A DNA stretch of 64,000 nucleotides from Candidimonas humi (GCF_019166065.1 NZ_JAHTBN010000010.1:1-64000), one strand, 5' to 3'; positions 25,946 through 36,008 are shown, numbered from the stretch's first letter. The notes: a model not told the origin generated them from the letters alone. Numbers and translations are program-made.

Positions 25946-26695
25946 CTAGATCCCCAGGTAAGCGCGCAGCACTTCCTCGTTGCGCGCCAGCTCTGCCATG
26001 CCGCCCTGGTGGCGCAGCACGCCCTTTTCCAGCACATAGGCGCGATCAGCTACGCGCTGCGTGAAATGCAGGTTCTGCTCGGACAGCAGCAACCCTACCC
26101 CCTGGCGCTTGAGCTCCAGCAGCATGGCCGCGATCTGCTCGACGATGAGGGGCGCCACGCCTTCCGAAGGCTCGTCCAGCAGCACCAGGTAGGGGTTGCC
26201 CATCAGCGTACGCGCTATGGTCAGCATCTGCTGTTCGCCGCCGCTCAGCGTGCCGGCCTGGCGCCGCCGCAGCGCCGCCAGCGCGGGGAACAATTCATAC
26301 AGCGCATCCGCGCTCCAGGCCGGCGCGGCGCCGCTTTCGGGCCAGGCGCGCGGCGCCTGCCTGCCGGTGTCCAGGTTCTGCTGCACCGTCAATTCGGTGA
26401 AGATGCGCCGGTCTTCGGGCACATAGCCCAGGCCGAGGCGCGCGATGCGAAACGGCTTGCGCCCGGCCAGCGGATGCCCCATGAAATCGAGCTGGCCCGA
26501 GATCCTGGGCATCAGGCCCATGATGGCCTTCAGGGTGCTCGACTTGCCCGCGCCGTTGCGGCCCATCAGGGCCACGATCTCGCCACGCCTGACCTCCAAT
26601 GCCACGTCGAACAGTATTTGCGCAGCGCCATACCAGGCGTCCAGATGCCGCACGCGCAGCAGCGCGGCGCCTTCGGGCGGCCGGGCAGTGCTCAA
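25946..26695 (-). CDS. livF: Branched-chain amino acid-type ABC transporter ATP-binding protein LivF
   Basis: The 249-residue ATPase has Walker A GRNGAGKSSTLKAIMGL, the family-specific LGYVPEDRRIFTELTVQQNL, signature LSGGEQQMLTIARTL, Walker B LVLLDEPSEGVAPLIVEQI and switch His in SEQNLHF. The start is TTG at 26695, supported by AGGTGG five bases upstream and an overlap with the LivG stop. It is the last gene of a liv-type operon. Confidence 0.92.
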   Translation of the reverse strand: MSTARPPEGAALLRVRHLDAWYGAAQILFDVALEVRRGEIVALMGRNGAGKSSTLKAIMGLMPRISGQLDFMGHPLAGRKPFRIARLGLGYVPEDRRIFTELTVQQNLDTGRQAPRAWPESGAAPAWSADALYELFPALAALRRRQAGTLSGGEQQMLTIARTLMGNPYLVLLDEPSEGVAPLIVEQIAAMLLELKRQGVGLLLSEQNLHFTQRVADRAYVLEKGVLRHQGGMAELARNEEVLRAYLGI

Positions 26696-27672
26696 GACCC
26701 CACCTCATTTTCCGCAAACGGCTCGGCGCCGGCCGCTTCGAAACTCGCACCGGATCCGAAATACACGCGCCGTACCTCGGGGTGGGCGCGTATTTCGCTC
26801 ACGCCGCCCTGTGCGATCAGGCGCCCGCGCGCCAGCACGATGACGCGATCGGCGTAGTCGAACACCACGTCCATGCTGTGCTCGGTGAACAGCACCGCCA
26901 TGCCGCGCGCCCGTGCCAGGCCGCGGATCAGCTCGAACAGCGCCTTGCGTTCGCGCGGCGCCATGCCGGCCGCAGGTTCGTCCATCAACAGCAGCGCCGG
27001 GTCGCCGGCCAGCGCCATCGCCAGCTCGACGCGCTTCACATCGCCGTAGGCCAGCTCGCTGCACGAGCGCTCGGCCTGGTCACGCATGCCGACCTGCTGC
27101 AGCAGTTCCAGCGCCTGCGCATGCTGCTGCGGGCGGGCCGGCCGCCAGAAGCCGTAGACGCGGCGGCGGGCGGCCAATAGCGCCATCTGCACGTTCTGGC
27201 ACACGGTCATCGATGCGAACACCGCCGCGATCTGGAAGGTGCGCCCCACACCCAGCCGCGCGATGCGGCGCGCCGACAATCCCAGCAACTCGCTGCCGCG
27301 AAAGCGCACCGACCCGCCGCTGGCCGGCAACTGCCCGCCCACCATATTGAAAGTGGTGGACTTGCCGGCGCCATTGGGGCCGATCAGCGCCAGCATCTCG
27401 CCGGCATGTACGTCGAAGTCGACGCCGTCCACCGCGAGATTGCCGCCGAAAGCCTTGCGCAGGCCGCGCACGCTGAGCACACTTACGCAAGCCGGGGAAA
27501 GCGCCCCACCTTGCGCGGCCTCGCCGCCGGAAGCAGGTATGCCGCGGACGGGAATCGGCGCGCAGGGGCTGGAATCCGGCTCGCTGCTGCGGGCAGCCCA
27601 CGCACCTGGGCTCGAAACGGGTTCGCCCCCGCCGGCAGCAGCCACACCGCGACGGGAAAGCGGCTCGTTCAT
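26692..27672 (-). CDS. livG: Branched-chain amino acid-type ABC transporter ATP-binding protein LivG
   Basis: The 326-residue ATPase has Walker A GPNGAGKSTTFNMVGG, RTFQIAAVFASMTVCQNV, LAYGDVKRVELAMAL in the signature position and LLLMDEPAAGMAPRERKAL as Walker B. The ATG at 27672 has GGAGGGCG upstream and shares ATGA with the permease stop. It creates an unusual N-terminal extension of about 65 residues (Gly/Ala/Pro/Ser rich) before the ABC domain begins at VLSVRGLRKAFGG. An internal GTG at 27480 would remove it but has a poor ribosome binding site. Confidence 0.9.
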   Translation of the reverse strand: MNEPLSRRGVAAAGGGEPVSSPGAWAARSSEPDSSPCAPIPVRGIPASGGEAAQGGALSPACVSVLSVRGLRKAFGGNLAVDGVDFDVHAGEMLALIGPNGAGKSTTFNMVGGQLPASGGSVRFRGSELLGLSARRIARLGVGRTFQIAAVFASMTVCQNVQMALLAARRRVYGFWRPARPQQHAQALELLQQVGMRDQAERSCSELAYGDVKRVELAMALAGDPALLLMDEPAAGMAPRERKALFELIRGLARARGMAVLFTEHSMDVVFDYADRVIVLARGRLIAQGGVSEIRAHPEVRRVYFGSGASFEAAGAEPFAENEVGS

Positions 27673-29561
27673 CGCGCCCTCCGCACAGAAACGCCGCGCG
27701 CAGTCCCGCCGAAAATACCGGCGATGCCGCGCGGGAAAACCAACACCAGCAGCAGGATGGCGGCGCCCAGCCACGCGTGCCAGTATTGCGTGGCGCCGGC
27801 CAGGTAATCCTGCAGCACCTGGTATGCTGCGGCGCCGGCGATCGGGCCGGCCAGGGCCTGTATGCCGCCCAGCAGCACCATCACCAGGCCGTCCACCGAC
27901 TTGCCCACGGCGATGATCTCGGGCGAAACGCTGCCCTTGGAATAAGCGAACAAGGCTCCCGCCAGGCCCGCGAACGCGCCGGCGATGACGAAGGCCAGCC
28001 ACTGCACCAGCCGTGCATTCATGCCCAGCGCCTCGGCGCGCACAGGGTTGTCGCGCACGGCCCGCAGCGCCTGGCCGAAGGGCGCATAGATCATGCGCCA
28101 CAACACCAGCAGGGCCAGCGCCACCAACGCCAGAACCAGGTAGTAATAACCGTTGCGCGGCAGCCATGCGGCCGGCCAGATGCCGAGCAGGCCATTGGAA
28201 CCGCCGGTGAAACTGTCCCATTGGTATGCCACCGACCAGACGATTTGCGCAAAAGCCAGCGTCAGCATGGCCAGATAGACGCCGGACAGGCGCACGCAGA
28301 ACCAACCGAACACCAGCGCCCCCAGGCCCGCCACCACCGGCGCGGCGGCCAGCGTCGCGGCCATGGGCCAGCCGGCGGCCTTGAGGAGCAGCGCCGCGCC
28401 GTATGCGCCCAACCCGAAATATGCAGCATGGCCGAACGAAGGCATGCCGCCCGGCCCCATCATGAAATGCAGGCTGGCCGCGAACAATATGGACACCAGT
28501 ACGTCCAGCGCCAGCACCGGGGCGTAGGGCATGCTGCCCGCCCACAGCGGCAAGGCGGCCAGGGCTATGGCCAGCAGCGGCATCAGCCAGCGCAGCCCTA
28601 CGCCCGGCTCACGCAACGGGGGTTCGGGCAGCCCGGCGGCACGCGGCGCCGCCAGCGGCCGGCCCAGCAAGCCCCACGGACGCCAGACCAGCACCGCGGC
28701 CATGACGATGAACTCCATCGCCAGCGTCAGCTTCGGAAACGCAATGGTCACCGCGCCCAGCGACACCGTGCCCAGCGCGATGCACAGCGCCTTGGCCAGG
28801 GCGATCAGCAGCGCCGCCAGGTAGGCGCCCGGAATCGAACCCATGCCGCCGACCACCACCACCACGAAGGCATCGCCGATCACGCTCAGGTCCAGGCCCA
28901 GGCTGGCGGGCTGGCGCGGTATCTGCAAGGCCCCGCCCAGGGCGGCCAGGAAGGCTCCCAGCGCGAACACGCCCGTGAACAGCCAGGCCTGGTTCACGCC
29001 CAGCGCCCCCAGCATTTCTCGGTCCTGGGTAGCGGCGCGCAGCAGCCCGCCCCAGCGCGTGCGGGTCAGCAGCAGCCACAGGCACAGCAGCACCGCCGGC
29101 CCGATCACGATCAGGGCCAGATCGTAGACGGGCAGGTAGCGATCGTGAATCTTCAGGGCGCCGTTCAGCCCGGGCGCCAGCGGCCCGAGCAGATCGTCCG
29201 GCCCCCACAGCCACAAGGCGGCGTCGTTGATGATGAGCACCAGGGCAAAGGTGGCCAGCAACTGGAACATTTCGGGCGCGGCGTAGATGCGCCGCAAGAC
29301 CAGCATTTCGATCGCGGCGCCCAGCGCCGCCACGACCGCCGAGGCCAGCAGCAGGCACAGCCAGAATCCGGCGGGGCCGTGGCCCCAGTGCTGCAGCAGG
29401 CTGTAGGCAACATAGATGCCCAGCATGTACAGCGAGCCGTGCGCGAAATTGACGATGCGCGTCACGCCGAAGATCAGCGACAGGCCCGCGGCCACCAGGA
29501 ACAGCGAAGAGGCTTGCGCCAGGCCGTTCAGGAACTGGACCAGGAAACCTGTCGCGGACAT
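27669..29561 (-). CDS. Fused branched-chain amino acid-type ABC permease (LivH-LivM)
   Basis: The two inner-membrane permeases are joined in one 630-residue chain. Residues about 1-300 are LivH-like (FLNGLAQASSLFLVAAGLSL, GVTRIVNFAHGSLYMLG, VVVVVGGMGSIPGAYLAAL). After a short Pro-rich linker (PRAAGLPEPPLREPG), residues about 335-620 are LivM-like (MPSFGHAAYFGLGAYGAALL, FTGGSNGLLG, ALRAVRDNPVRAEALGMN, MVLLGGIQALAGPIAGA). Both EAA-type cytoplasmic loops are present. It lies 42 bp after the binding-protein gene and shares ATGA with livG. Fusion fixes a 1:1 permease ratio. Confidence 0.9.
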   Translation of the reverse strand: MSATGFLVQFLNGLAQASSLFLVAAGLSLIFGVTRIVNFAHGSLYMLGIYVAYSLLQHWGHGPAGFWLCLLLASAVVAALGAAIEMLVLRRIYAAPEMFQLLATFALVLIINDAALWLWGPDDLLGPLAPGLNGALKIHDRYLPVYDLALIVIGPAVLLCLWLLLTRTRWGGLLRAATQDREMLGALGVNQAWLFTGVFALGAFLAALGGALQIPRQPASLGLDLSVIGDAFVVVVVGGMGSIPGAYLAALLIALAKALCIALGTVSLGAVTIAFPKLTLAMEFIVMAAVLVWRPWGLLGRPLAAPRAAGLPEPPLREPGVGLRWLMPLLAIALAALPLWAGSMPYAPVLALDVLVSILFAASLHFMMGPGGMPSFGHAAYFGLGAYGAALLLKAAGWPMAATLAAAPVVAGLGALVFGWFCVRLSGVYLAMLTLAFAQIVWSVAYQWDSFTGGSNGLLGIWPAAWLPRNGYYYLVLALVALALLVLWRMIYAPFGQALRAVRDNPVRAEALGMNARLVQWLAFVIAGAFAGLAGALFAYSKGSVSPEIIAVGKSVDGLVMVLLGGIQALAGPIAGAAAYQVLQDYLAGATQYWHAWLGAAILLLVLVFPRGIAGIFGGTARGVSVRRAR

Positions 29562-29603
29562 GGGATCAGGCGCGCGCGCCGGCGTGTCGCGGCGCGGCCG
29601 CGC

Positions 29604-30821
29604 TCAACCGGCGCTGGCCGGGCGCCACTTCCGGACCTGCTCGTCGCTGGGCTGCAGCGTGGCGCCGTCGACATATTCGATGTCGGTCATGATGCCCTTG
29701 CCGTCCTTGACGGCCAGCCGGCCCACGTACTCGCCCATGGTCGACTGGTGGTCGATGCCGCGATACACGATGCGCCCGAAAGGCGTGTCCACCGGCAGGT
29801 TCTCGAAGGCCTGCACCAGCGCGTCGGTCTGGGTGGAGCCGGCCTTGCGTATGCCGGCAGCCAGAGACTGGATGGTGTTGTAGCCCACCACCGAACCCAG
29901 GCGCGGGTAATCCTTGTAGCGGGCCTGGTAGGCCTGCAGGAACTTGTCATGCGCCGGGGTGTGGATCGCATACCAGGGGTAGCCCGTGACTACCCAGCCC
30001 TTGGGCGTCTCGGCGCCCAGCGCGTCCAGGTATTCGGGCTCGCCCGTCAGCATGCTGACCGCGTCCAGGCCCTGGAAGAAATTGCGCTGCGCGCCGGCGC
30101 GCACGAACTTCGTCAGGTCGCCGGCGAACAGCGCATTGAACAGCGCCTGCGGCTTGGCATCGGCCAGCGCCTGCACCACATTGCCGGCGTCGATCTTGCC
30201 CAGCGGCGCAGCCTGCTCGGCCACGAACTGGACGTCGGGCTGGGCCTGCTTGAGCAGGCGCTTGAAGGTCGCGGCCGCCGACTGGCCATATTCGTAGTTC
30301 GGGTACACCAGCGCCCAGCGCTGCTTGTGCATCTTGACCGCAGCCGGGATCAGCATCGCCACCTGCATGTAGGTGGAACTGCGCAGGCGGTATGTATAGG
30401 GATTGCCGTCGGCCCAGACGATCTTGTCGGTCAGCGGCTCGCTGGCGAGGAAGAAGGTCTTGTTGTGTCCGGCGAAATCGGCCACCGCCAGCCCGATGTT
30501 CGACAGGAACGTGCCGCACAGCACGTCGACCTTGTCGCGCTGCAGGAGCTCTTGCGCGGCACGCACCGCATCGCCCGGGTTGGCATTGTCGTCGCGGGTG
30601 ACGAGTTCGAGCTGCTTGCCGTTGACGCCCCCGGCCGCATTGATCTGCGCGACGGCGAGTTCCATGCCCTTCTTGTAGGGGCCGAGAAATGCCGGCACGG
30701 TCTTGTAGCTGTTGAGTTCGCCGATACGGATCGTACCCTGGGCCTGGGCCAGCGGCGCCGCGGCAACGGACGCCAGGGCCAGCGCCCCCGCCAGCGTGGC
30801 CATACATCCTGTTCGATACAT
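29604..30821 (-). CDS. Branched-chain amino acid-type ABC transporter substrate-binding protein
   Basis: Periplasmic LivJ-type receptor, first gene of the operon. From the ATG at 30821 it has 405 residues with signal peptide (MATLAGALALASVAAAPLAQ, then AQGTIRIG). Family segments are GPYKKGMELAVAQINAAGGV, QLELVTRDDNANPGDAVRAA, VDVLCGTFLSNIGLAVADFA and YPNYEYGQSAAATFK. AGGAA lies 10 bases upstream. Such receptors also bind aromatic acids, amides or urea, so branched-chain amino acids are not certain. A TATAAT box occurs about 47 bp upstream. Confidence 0.9.
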   Translation of the reverse strand: MYRTGCMATLAGALALASVAAAPLAQAQGTIRIGELNSYKTVPAFLGPYKKGMELAVAQINAAGGVNGKQLELVTRDDNANPGDAVRAAQELLQRDKVDVLCGTFLSNIGLAVADFAGHNKTFFLASEPLTDKIVWADGNPYTYRLRSSTYMQVAMLIPAAVKMHKQRWALVYPNYEYGQSAAATFKRLLKQAQPDVQFVAEQAAPLGKIDAGNVVQALADAKPQALFNALFAGDLTKFVRAGAQRNFFQGLDAVSMLTGEPEYLDALGAETPKGWVVTGYPWYAIHTPAHDKFLQAYQARYKDYPRLGSVVGYNTIQSLAAGIRKAGSTQTDALVQAFENLPVDTPFGRIVYRGIDHQSTMGEYVGRLAVKDGKGIMTDIEYVDGATLQPSDEQVRKWRPASAG

Positions 30822-30867
30822 GATGCGCAAATTCCTGTGTGGGGCGGCCCCTTCGGCCGGTCCGGAA

Positions 30868-30873
30868 ATTATA
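30868..30873 (-). promoter_or_regulatory. Candidate -10 box for the liv-type operon
   Basis: On the minus strand TATAAT lies 47 bp before the binding-protein start, in the only AT-rich patch of this 302-bp gap. The -35 region is a poor match (about GGTGTA at 17 bp spacing), so activation may be needed. Confidence 0.4.
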
Positions 30874-31123
30874 CCCAATTTGAGCATAATTACACCGGCC
30901 TTCTGGAAATAAGCAAATGCAGGGGAATACACACCAGGCGGCACATATGGCCATGGCCCAAGAACATATAAACTACCGGTCTACCCTTTAGCTACCCTTC
31001 AGCCCATAACAAAACCAGTGGGAAGCCCCACGGGACACCTCGCGACACACGGCATTCCATCGGACGGCGCGGGGCGGCTCGTTCAAGGCGTCTTCGCTGG
31101 CCCGCCACTTTTTTATCGACGAC

Positions 31124-33127
31124 ATGCGCACACAGATCTGGGTTTTCATCGTGGCGGCCTTCTGCCTGCTGACACTGAGCCGCTGCCTGCTGGCGGCATG
31201 GCAATGGCCGCGAGTGCGCCAGGCCGGAGGCCTGCTGCCCATACTCAAGGGCGGCTTTCGCATCGATGCCAACCAGATCGCCGTGTTCGCCGGCATCCCC
31301 GCGCTGCTGGCGCCCTGGCTGGGGCACTTTCCGCTGGCGGTGACGATCACCGGCTGGTGGCTGCTGATCGCCTGGTTCCTGCTGGTGCTGCTGGAAGTTT
31401 CCACCCCGCAATTCATCTACGAATATGACACGCGCCCCAACCGCCTGTACGTGGAATACCTCAAGCACCCACAGGAAGTGTTCGGCATGCTCTGGAAAGG
31501 CTACAAAGCCGTGATCATAGGCGGGGTCGCGATACTCGTGCTGTTCATGTGGGCCGGCCACGCGCTGTTCGGGCATGCGCCGGCCGACGCGCCCATGACG
31601 TGGTGGCTGCGGCCGCTGTACAGCCTGGCCGCCGCCGCCATCATCTTCCTGGCGATCCGCGGCACCCTGGGACACCGACCCATCAACCCGGCCACCGTCG
31701 CCTACTGCGGCGACAGCATGCTCAACACGCTGCCGCTGAACTCGCTGTACAACGTGGCCTACGCGGTCTACAGCATGAAAAACGAGCGCTCGGCCGCCGA
31801 TGTGTATGGCGGCATGCCGGCCGAGGAAATGCATGAGATCGTCAAGCGCTGCGCCGGCCTGAGTTCGGCCGCGGGCACGGGCGCGGCCATAGCTGCAGCT
31901 ACAGGCACAGGTGCGGCTATGTCTGCGGGCACGGGTACGGGTACGGGTACGGGCACGGGTACGGGTACGGGTACGGGTACGGCACAGGATATTCCCTCAC
32001 TGCACATGCAAGAACCCGCCATGCGCCGCGACCGCCCCCTGAATGTGGTGCTGATCGTGGAAGAAAGCCTGGGCGCGCAATATACCGGCGTGCTCGGCGG
32101 CGCGGGCCTGACGCCCGAATTCGACCGCCTGGCGGGCCTGGGGTGGAATTTCACGCAGGCCTACGCCACCGGCACCCGCTCGGTGCGCGGGCTGGAAGCC
32201 GTGGTGGCGGGCTTTCCGCCCACGGTTTCGGATGCGGCGCTGCGCCTGCCCGATGCGCAAAGCAATTTCTTCACGCTGGCCCAGGCGCTGCGGCGCCAGG
32301 GCTATCGCTCCCGCTTCATCTACGGCGGCGAAGCGCACTTCGACAATATGAAGAGCTTCTTCTTCGGCAACGGCTTCGACGATCTGTACGACCGCGCCAC
32401 ATTCGAGAACCCGGCCTTCGTCGGCACCTGGGGTGCGAGCGACGAAGACATGTTCGCCCAGCTCGACCGGCTGCTGAGCAACCCGCCCGATCAGCCCACG
32501 CTTACCCTGGCGTTCTCGGTCACCAACCACTCGCCCTGGGAATACCCGCAGGGCCGCATCCAGCCGGTGGGCGAGCCGGCCAGCGTCGAAAACACCGTGC
32601 GCTACGCCGACTGGGCGCTGGGCCGATTCTTCGACAGGGCGATGCAGAGCGACTATTGGCAGGACACCGTGTTCCTGGTCGTGGCCGACCATGACTCGCG
32701 GGTCTTCGGCGCAAGCCTGGTGCCGCTGCGGCATTTCCACATCCCGGCGCTGATCCTGGGCGCGGACGTACCCGCACGCAGCGACGGCCGGATGATCAGC
32801 CAGATAGACTTGCCCCCCACCCTGCTGTCGCTGGCCGGCATACGCGCCGAACATCCCATGATCGGGCACGACCTGTGCCGGGCCGACGCGGGCGGGCGCG
32901 CCATGATGCAATACAGCGACAACTACGGCTATCTGCAAAACGACAGGCTGCTGGTGCTGGAACCACAGCGCCCGCCCAGCCAGTATCGCTATATCGCGCC
33001 CGAAACCTACGAGCCCGCCGAGCTCGACCCCGAGCTGGCGCGCGAGGCCCTGGCGCACGTGCTCTGGCCGGCGTGGATGTACAAGAACCGGCGCTACACC
33101 CTGCCGCCGGCGCGCGGCGCCGCCTGA
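31124..33127 (+). CDS. LTA-synthase-like membrane sulfatase/phosphotransferase (alkaline phosphatase superfamily)
   Basis: A 667-residue inner-membrane protein with about four or five N-terminal transmembrane helices, then [18 protein letters not shown], a linker, and a periplasmic sulfatase-fold domain from about residue 300 ([37 protein letters not shown] with the likely Thr nucleophile, [27 protein letters not shown] metal ligands). Relatives transfer phosphoglycerol or phosphoethanolamine to envelope glycans. The linker holds (Gly-Thr)9 encoded by a hexamer repeat. The frame stays open upstream to 31010 without ATG, GTG or TTG, so the N-terminus is uncertain. No good ribosome binding site precedes 31124. 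Confidence 0.85.
   Translation: MRTQIWVFIVAAFCLLTLSRCLLAAWQWPRVRQAGGLLPILKGGFRIDANQIAVFAGIPALLAPWLGHFPLAVTITGWWLLIAWFLLVLLEVSTPQFIYEYDTRPNRLYVEYLKHPQEVFGMLWKGYKAVIIGGVAILVLFMWAGHALFGHAPADAPMTWWLRPLYSLAAAAIIFLAIRGTLGHRPINPATVAYCGDSMLNTLPLNSLYNVAYAVYSMKNERSAADVYGGMPAEEMHEIVKRCAGLSSAAGTGAAIAAATGTGAAMSAGTGTGTGTGTGTGTGTGTAQDIPSLHMQEPAMRRDRPLNVVLIVEESLGAQYTGVLGGAGLTPEFDRLAGLGWNFTQAYATGTRSVRGLEAVVAGFPPTVSDAALRLPDAQSNFFTLAQALRRQGYRSRFIYGGEAHFDNMKSFFFGNGFDDLYDRATFENPAFVGTWGASDEDMFAQLDRLLSNPPDQPTLTLAFSVTNHSPWEYPQGRIQPVGEPASVENTVRYADWALGRFFDRAMQSDYWQDTVFLVVADHDSRVFGASLVPLRHFHIPALILGADVPARSDGRMISQIDLPPTLLSLAGIRAEHPMIGHDLCRADAGGRAMMQYSDNYGYLQNDRLLVLEPQRPPSQYRYIAPETYEPAELDPELAREALAHVLWPAWMYKNRRYTLPPARGAA
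31928..31981 (+). repeat. In-frame hexanucleotide repeat (GGTACG/GGCACG)9
   Basis: Nine units (seven GGTACG, two GGCACG) encode (Gly-Thr)9 at residues 269-286 of the sulfatase-like protein, between membrane and catalytic domains. Degenerate related units continue upstream (about 31870-31927). Because the unit is 6 bp, copy changes alter linker length without frameshift. Confidence 0.95.
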
Positions 33128-33140
33128 ATCGGCGCGGGTC

Positions 33141-33160
33141 GCGGCGGCATGGGCCGCCGC
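33141..33160 (+). terminator. Hairpin between the sulfatase-like gene and terC
   Basis: GCGGCGGC-atgg-GCCGCCGC is a perfect 8-bp stem, 13 bp after the sulfatase stop. TTTT comes only 17 bp later, so termination is possible but not textbook. Confidence 0.4.
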
Positions 33161-33203
33161 ACCATGTAACATATACTTTTCGTTTTCATACCCGGAGAGC
33201 TGG

Positions 33204-34784
33204 ATGGAGCTGCTGCTGGACCCCGCCACGTGGGTCGGCTTGCTGACGCTGGTCGTGCTGGAGATCGTCCTCGGCATCGACAACCTGATTTTCATTGCCA
33301 TACTGGCCGACCGGCTGCCGCCGGCGCAGCGCGACCGGGCGCGCATCATCGGCCTGCTGCTGGCCCTGGTCATGCGGCTGGTGCTGCTGTCGGCCATTTC
33401 GTGGATCTTCTCACTGACCGCTACGCTGGTCGACGTCGGCCCCTTCGCCTTCTCCGGCCGCGACCTGATACTGATCGCCGGCGGCTTCTTCCTGGTATAC
33501 AAGGGCACCACCGAAATGCACGAGCGCATCGAGGGCAAGGCGCGCCCCGAGGCGAGTGCCGCCAGGATGCATTCCAGTTTCTGGGTCATCGTCACCCAGA
33601 TCGTGGTGCTCGATGCCGTGTTCTCGCTGGATTCGGTCATCACCGCGGTGGGCATGGTCAACCGCATCGAAATCATGATGGCGGCGGTGATCATCGCCGT
33701 AGGCGCCATGGTCCTGGCATCCAAGCCGCTGACACGCCTGATCAACGCCCATCCCACGGCCATCATCCTGTGCCTGGGCTTCCTGCTGATGATAGGCTTT
33801 GCGCTGCTGGCCGAGGGCTTCGGCTTCCATGTGCCCAAGGGCTACCTGTACGCCGCCATCATCTTCGCCGTGCTCATCGAAATCCTGAACCAGGTGGCGC
33901 GCCGCAACCTCATGAAGATCGGCGGCCGCCGCCCCTTGCGCGAACGCACCGCCGAAGGGATATTGCGCATGCTGGGCAAGCGCCAGGCGACCGAGGACGC
34001 GCCGCAGGAAGGCGAGCCCGCAGCCGAGGCGGCCGGCGCCTTCGGCGTGGAAGAGCGCAATATGGTCAGCGGCGTGCTCAAGCTGGCCGACCGCAATGTG
34101 CGCTCCATCATGACGCCGCGCACCGACATCAGCTGGATAGACCTGAACGACGACGCCCACACCATAGAAAAAGAACTCAGGCAGGCGCCGCACGGCTTCT
34201 TTCCCGTATGCCGCGGCACGCTGGACGAGCTGGAAGGCATAGGCCGCGCCAAGGACATGATGAGCGACCTGCTGCTGCACGGCCGCATCCGGATCCAGGG
34301 CCTGCGCCCGCCCATCATCGTGCACGACTCGGTACCCATGCTCGAGCTGATCCACACCTTGAAGCGCGCCCGCGGCCAACTGGTCATCGTCGCCGACGAG
34401 TTCGGCGCCATCGAGGGCCTGGTCACGCCCATCGACGTGTTCGAGGCCATCGCCGGCGACTTTCCCGACGAGGACGAGGCGCCCGACATCCTGCCCGACG
34501 GCCCCGACCGCTGGAAGGTCGACGGCGCCACCGACCTGCACCAGCTCGAACAGGAATTGAACATCACCGGCCTGGTCGACGATGCCGACGACTACACCAC
34601 GCTGGCCGGATACCTGCTCAGCCGCTTCGGCCACCTGCCCGAGACCGGCGAACAATATGCGCTCGCACAGCCCCATGGGCACATCCGCTTCGAAGTCCTG
34701 AGCATGGAAGGCCGGCGCATCGGCCGTGTGCTGATCGAACGCCATCCGGAAGCGCTGGAGACGGACGAAGACCAGGCGGCCTAG
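33204..34784 (+). CDS. TerC family membrane protein with CBS pair and CorC/HlyC domain
   Basis: A 526-residue integral membrane protein. The N-terminal TerC domain (about 1-235, seven or so helices) carries [20 protein letters not shown] and [18 protein letters not shown], acidic motifs repeated in the two halves and probably binding metal. A cytosolic CBS pair (about 290-425) begins at [19 protein letters not shown] and includes [21 protein letters not shown] CorC/HlyC-type C-terminal domain follows (about 440-515). This matches the YegH/YoaE architecture; TerC proteins are implicated in metal (Mn) export. No metal riboswitch is visible upstream. Confidence 0.92.
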   Translation: MELLLDPATWVGLLTLVVLEIVLGIDNLIFIAILADRLPPAQRDRARIIGLLLALVMRLVLLSAISWIFSLTATLVDVGPFAFSGRDLILIAGGFFLVYKGTTEMHERIEGKARPEASAARMHSSFWVIVTQIVVLDAVFSLDSVITAVGMVNRIEIMMAAVIIAVGAMVLASKPLTRLINAHPTAIILCLGFLLMIGFALLAEGFGFHVPKGYLYAAIIFAVLIEILNQVARRNLMKIGGRRPLRERTAEGILRMLGKRQATEDAPQEGEPAAEAAGAFGVEERNMVSGVLKLADRNVRSIMTPRTDISWIDLNDDAHTIEKELRQAPHGFFPVCRGTLDELEGIGRAKDMMSDLLLHGRIRIQGLRPPIIVHDSVPMLELIHTLKRARGQLVIVADEFGAIEGLVTPIDVFEAIAGDFPDEDEAPDILPDGPDRWKVDGATDLHQLEQELNITGLVDDADDYTTLAGYLLSRFGHLPETGEQYALAQPHGHIRFEVLSMEGRRIGRVLIERHPEALETDEDQAA

Positions 34785-34895
34785 GCTGCACGATCCCGGC
34801 CGTGGGCCCTACACGCCGCCCCACGGCCGTTCGAGCGCAGCGACAATGGCCGATGCCGGAATCGCGCGCGACAGCCGAATACGAAAAATGCAAAC

Positions 34896-36008
34896 ATGAC
34901 TACGCCCAACACAGAGTGTCGAAAGCCGCTGCGCATTCTGCATACAGAGGCAGCCACATCGTTCGGCGGCCAGGAACACAGGATCTTCAAGGAAATGCTG
35001 GCCATGCGCGAGCGTGGCCACCACCTGGAACTGGTCTGCCAGGCGGAGGCAGCCCTGGCGGAACGCACTCGGTCCGAGGGCTTCCGGGTGCACGAAGTCG
35101 TGATGGCGGGGCCCAGAAGTTTCGCGGTCGCCGCGATGCATATCGCGCGCATACTGAGGCAGGGCGGATTCGACGTCGTGAACACACACAGCCGCACGGA
35201 TACGATGTCTGCGGCTGCGGCGGGACGCCTCGTGAGAACCCCCTTGATCGTCCGTACCCGACACCTGGCGATACCACCGGGCTCGCTCATTTCTTACACT
35301 GGCCTTCCGCATCGTGTCATTGCGGTCAGCGAGCACGTCCGCAGACTATTGATAGGCCGAGGCGCAGCCCCCGAAAAGATCGCGACGGTCATGGACGCGA
35401 TCGTCCTGCCTCGCCCCGTCGATGCCGCCATATTGCGGCACGAGCTCGGCCTGAGCCCAGACGCCATCGTCATTGGATCCGTCGGGCACATGCGGGAAAG
35501 AAAGGGGCACCCGGATCTCGTCGCGGCAAGCATCCCTTTGATCAGATCCCGGCCGAACCTCCACCTGGTCATTGCCGGCGAAGGCGAACCCCTGCTCACG
35601 AGCCTGCGGGAACAAGTGGCATCGGAAGGACTGGGCGACAGGATTCATTTGCTGGGCAGGCGCCGCGACATCGCGAACCTGCTGAGCGGCTTCGACATAT
35701 TCGCTCTTGCGACCAAGAGCGAAGCGCTGGGCACCGCCTATCTGGAAGCTGCCGCATGCGGCCTGCCTCTGGTAGGCACCAATGTGGGCGGGGTTCCCGA
35801 AATTATCGAAGAAGGCGTCAACGGCTTGCTCGTCGAGCCGGGCAATCGCGCGCAACTGGCCGACGCATTGTCCCGGCTCGTCGACGACCCGGCTTTGCGC
35901 GCCAGGCTGGGCGAGGCCGCCCGCGCCAAGGTCGCGGGCGACCCCAGGTTTTCTGTCGGCTACATGGCCGAGGCCACCGAAAGCCTGTATTACCAGTGGC
36001 TGCGGTAA
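34896..36008 (+). CDS. Glycosyltransferase family 4
   Basis: A 370-residue GT-B fold enzyme that would transfer a sugar from a nucleotide donor. N-terminal acceptor domain: RILHTEAATSFGGQEHRIFK with the glycine-rich loop. Donor domain: IVIGSVGHMRERKGHPDLV, LVIAGEGEPLLTSL, and the E-x7-E motif in TKSEALGTAYLEAAACGLPL, then GTNVGGVPEIIEEGVNGLLV. It stands alone after terC with no polysaccharide genes nearby. The adjacent sulfatase-like gene may also act on envelope glycans, but a link is only suggested by proximity. Confidence 0.9.
   Translation: MTTPNTECRKPLRILHTEAATSFGGQEHRIFKEMLAMRERGHHLELVCQAEAALAERTRSEGFRVHEVVMAGPRSFAVAAMHIARILRQGGFDVVNTHSRTDTMSAAAAGRLVRTPLIVRTRHLAIPPGSLISYTGLPHRVIAVSEHVRRLLIGRGAAPEKIATVMDAIVLPRPVDAAILRHELGLSPDAIVIGSVGHMRERKGHPDLVAASIPLIRSRPNLHLVIAGEGEPLLTSLREQVASEGLGDRIHLLGRRRDIANLLSGFDIFALATKSEALGTAYLEAAACGLPLVGTNVGGVPEIIEEGVNGLLVEPGNRAQLADALSRLVDDPALRARLGEAARAKVAGDPRFSVGYMAEATESLYYQWLR

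Noticed and set aside
27777-30971. 1064-codon plus-strand open frame across the liv-type operon
   Set aside because: Shadow of the minus-strand permease and binding-protein genes, Gln/Arg/His-rich without domains.
33128-33203. yybP-ykoY-type manganese riboswitch before terC
   Set aside because: The leader is only 76 bp and shows a simple GC hairpin; the conserved riboswitch core is absent.
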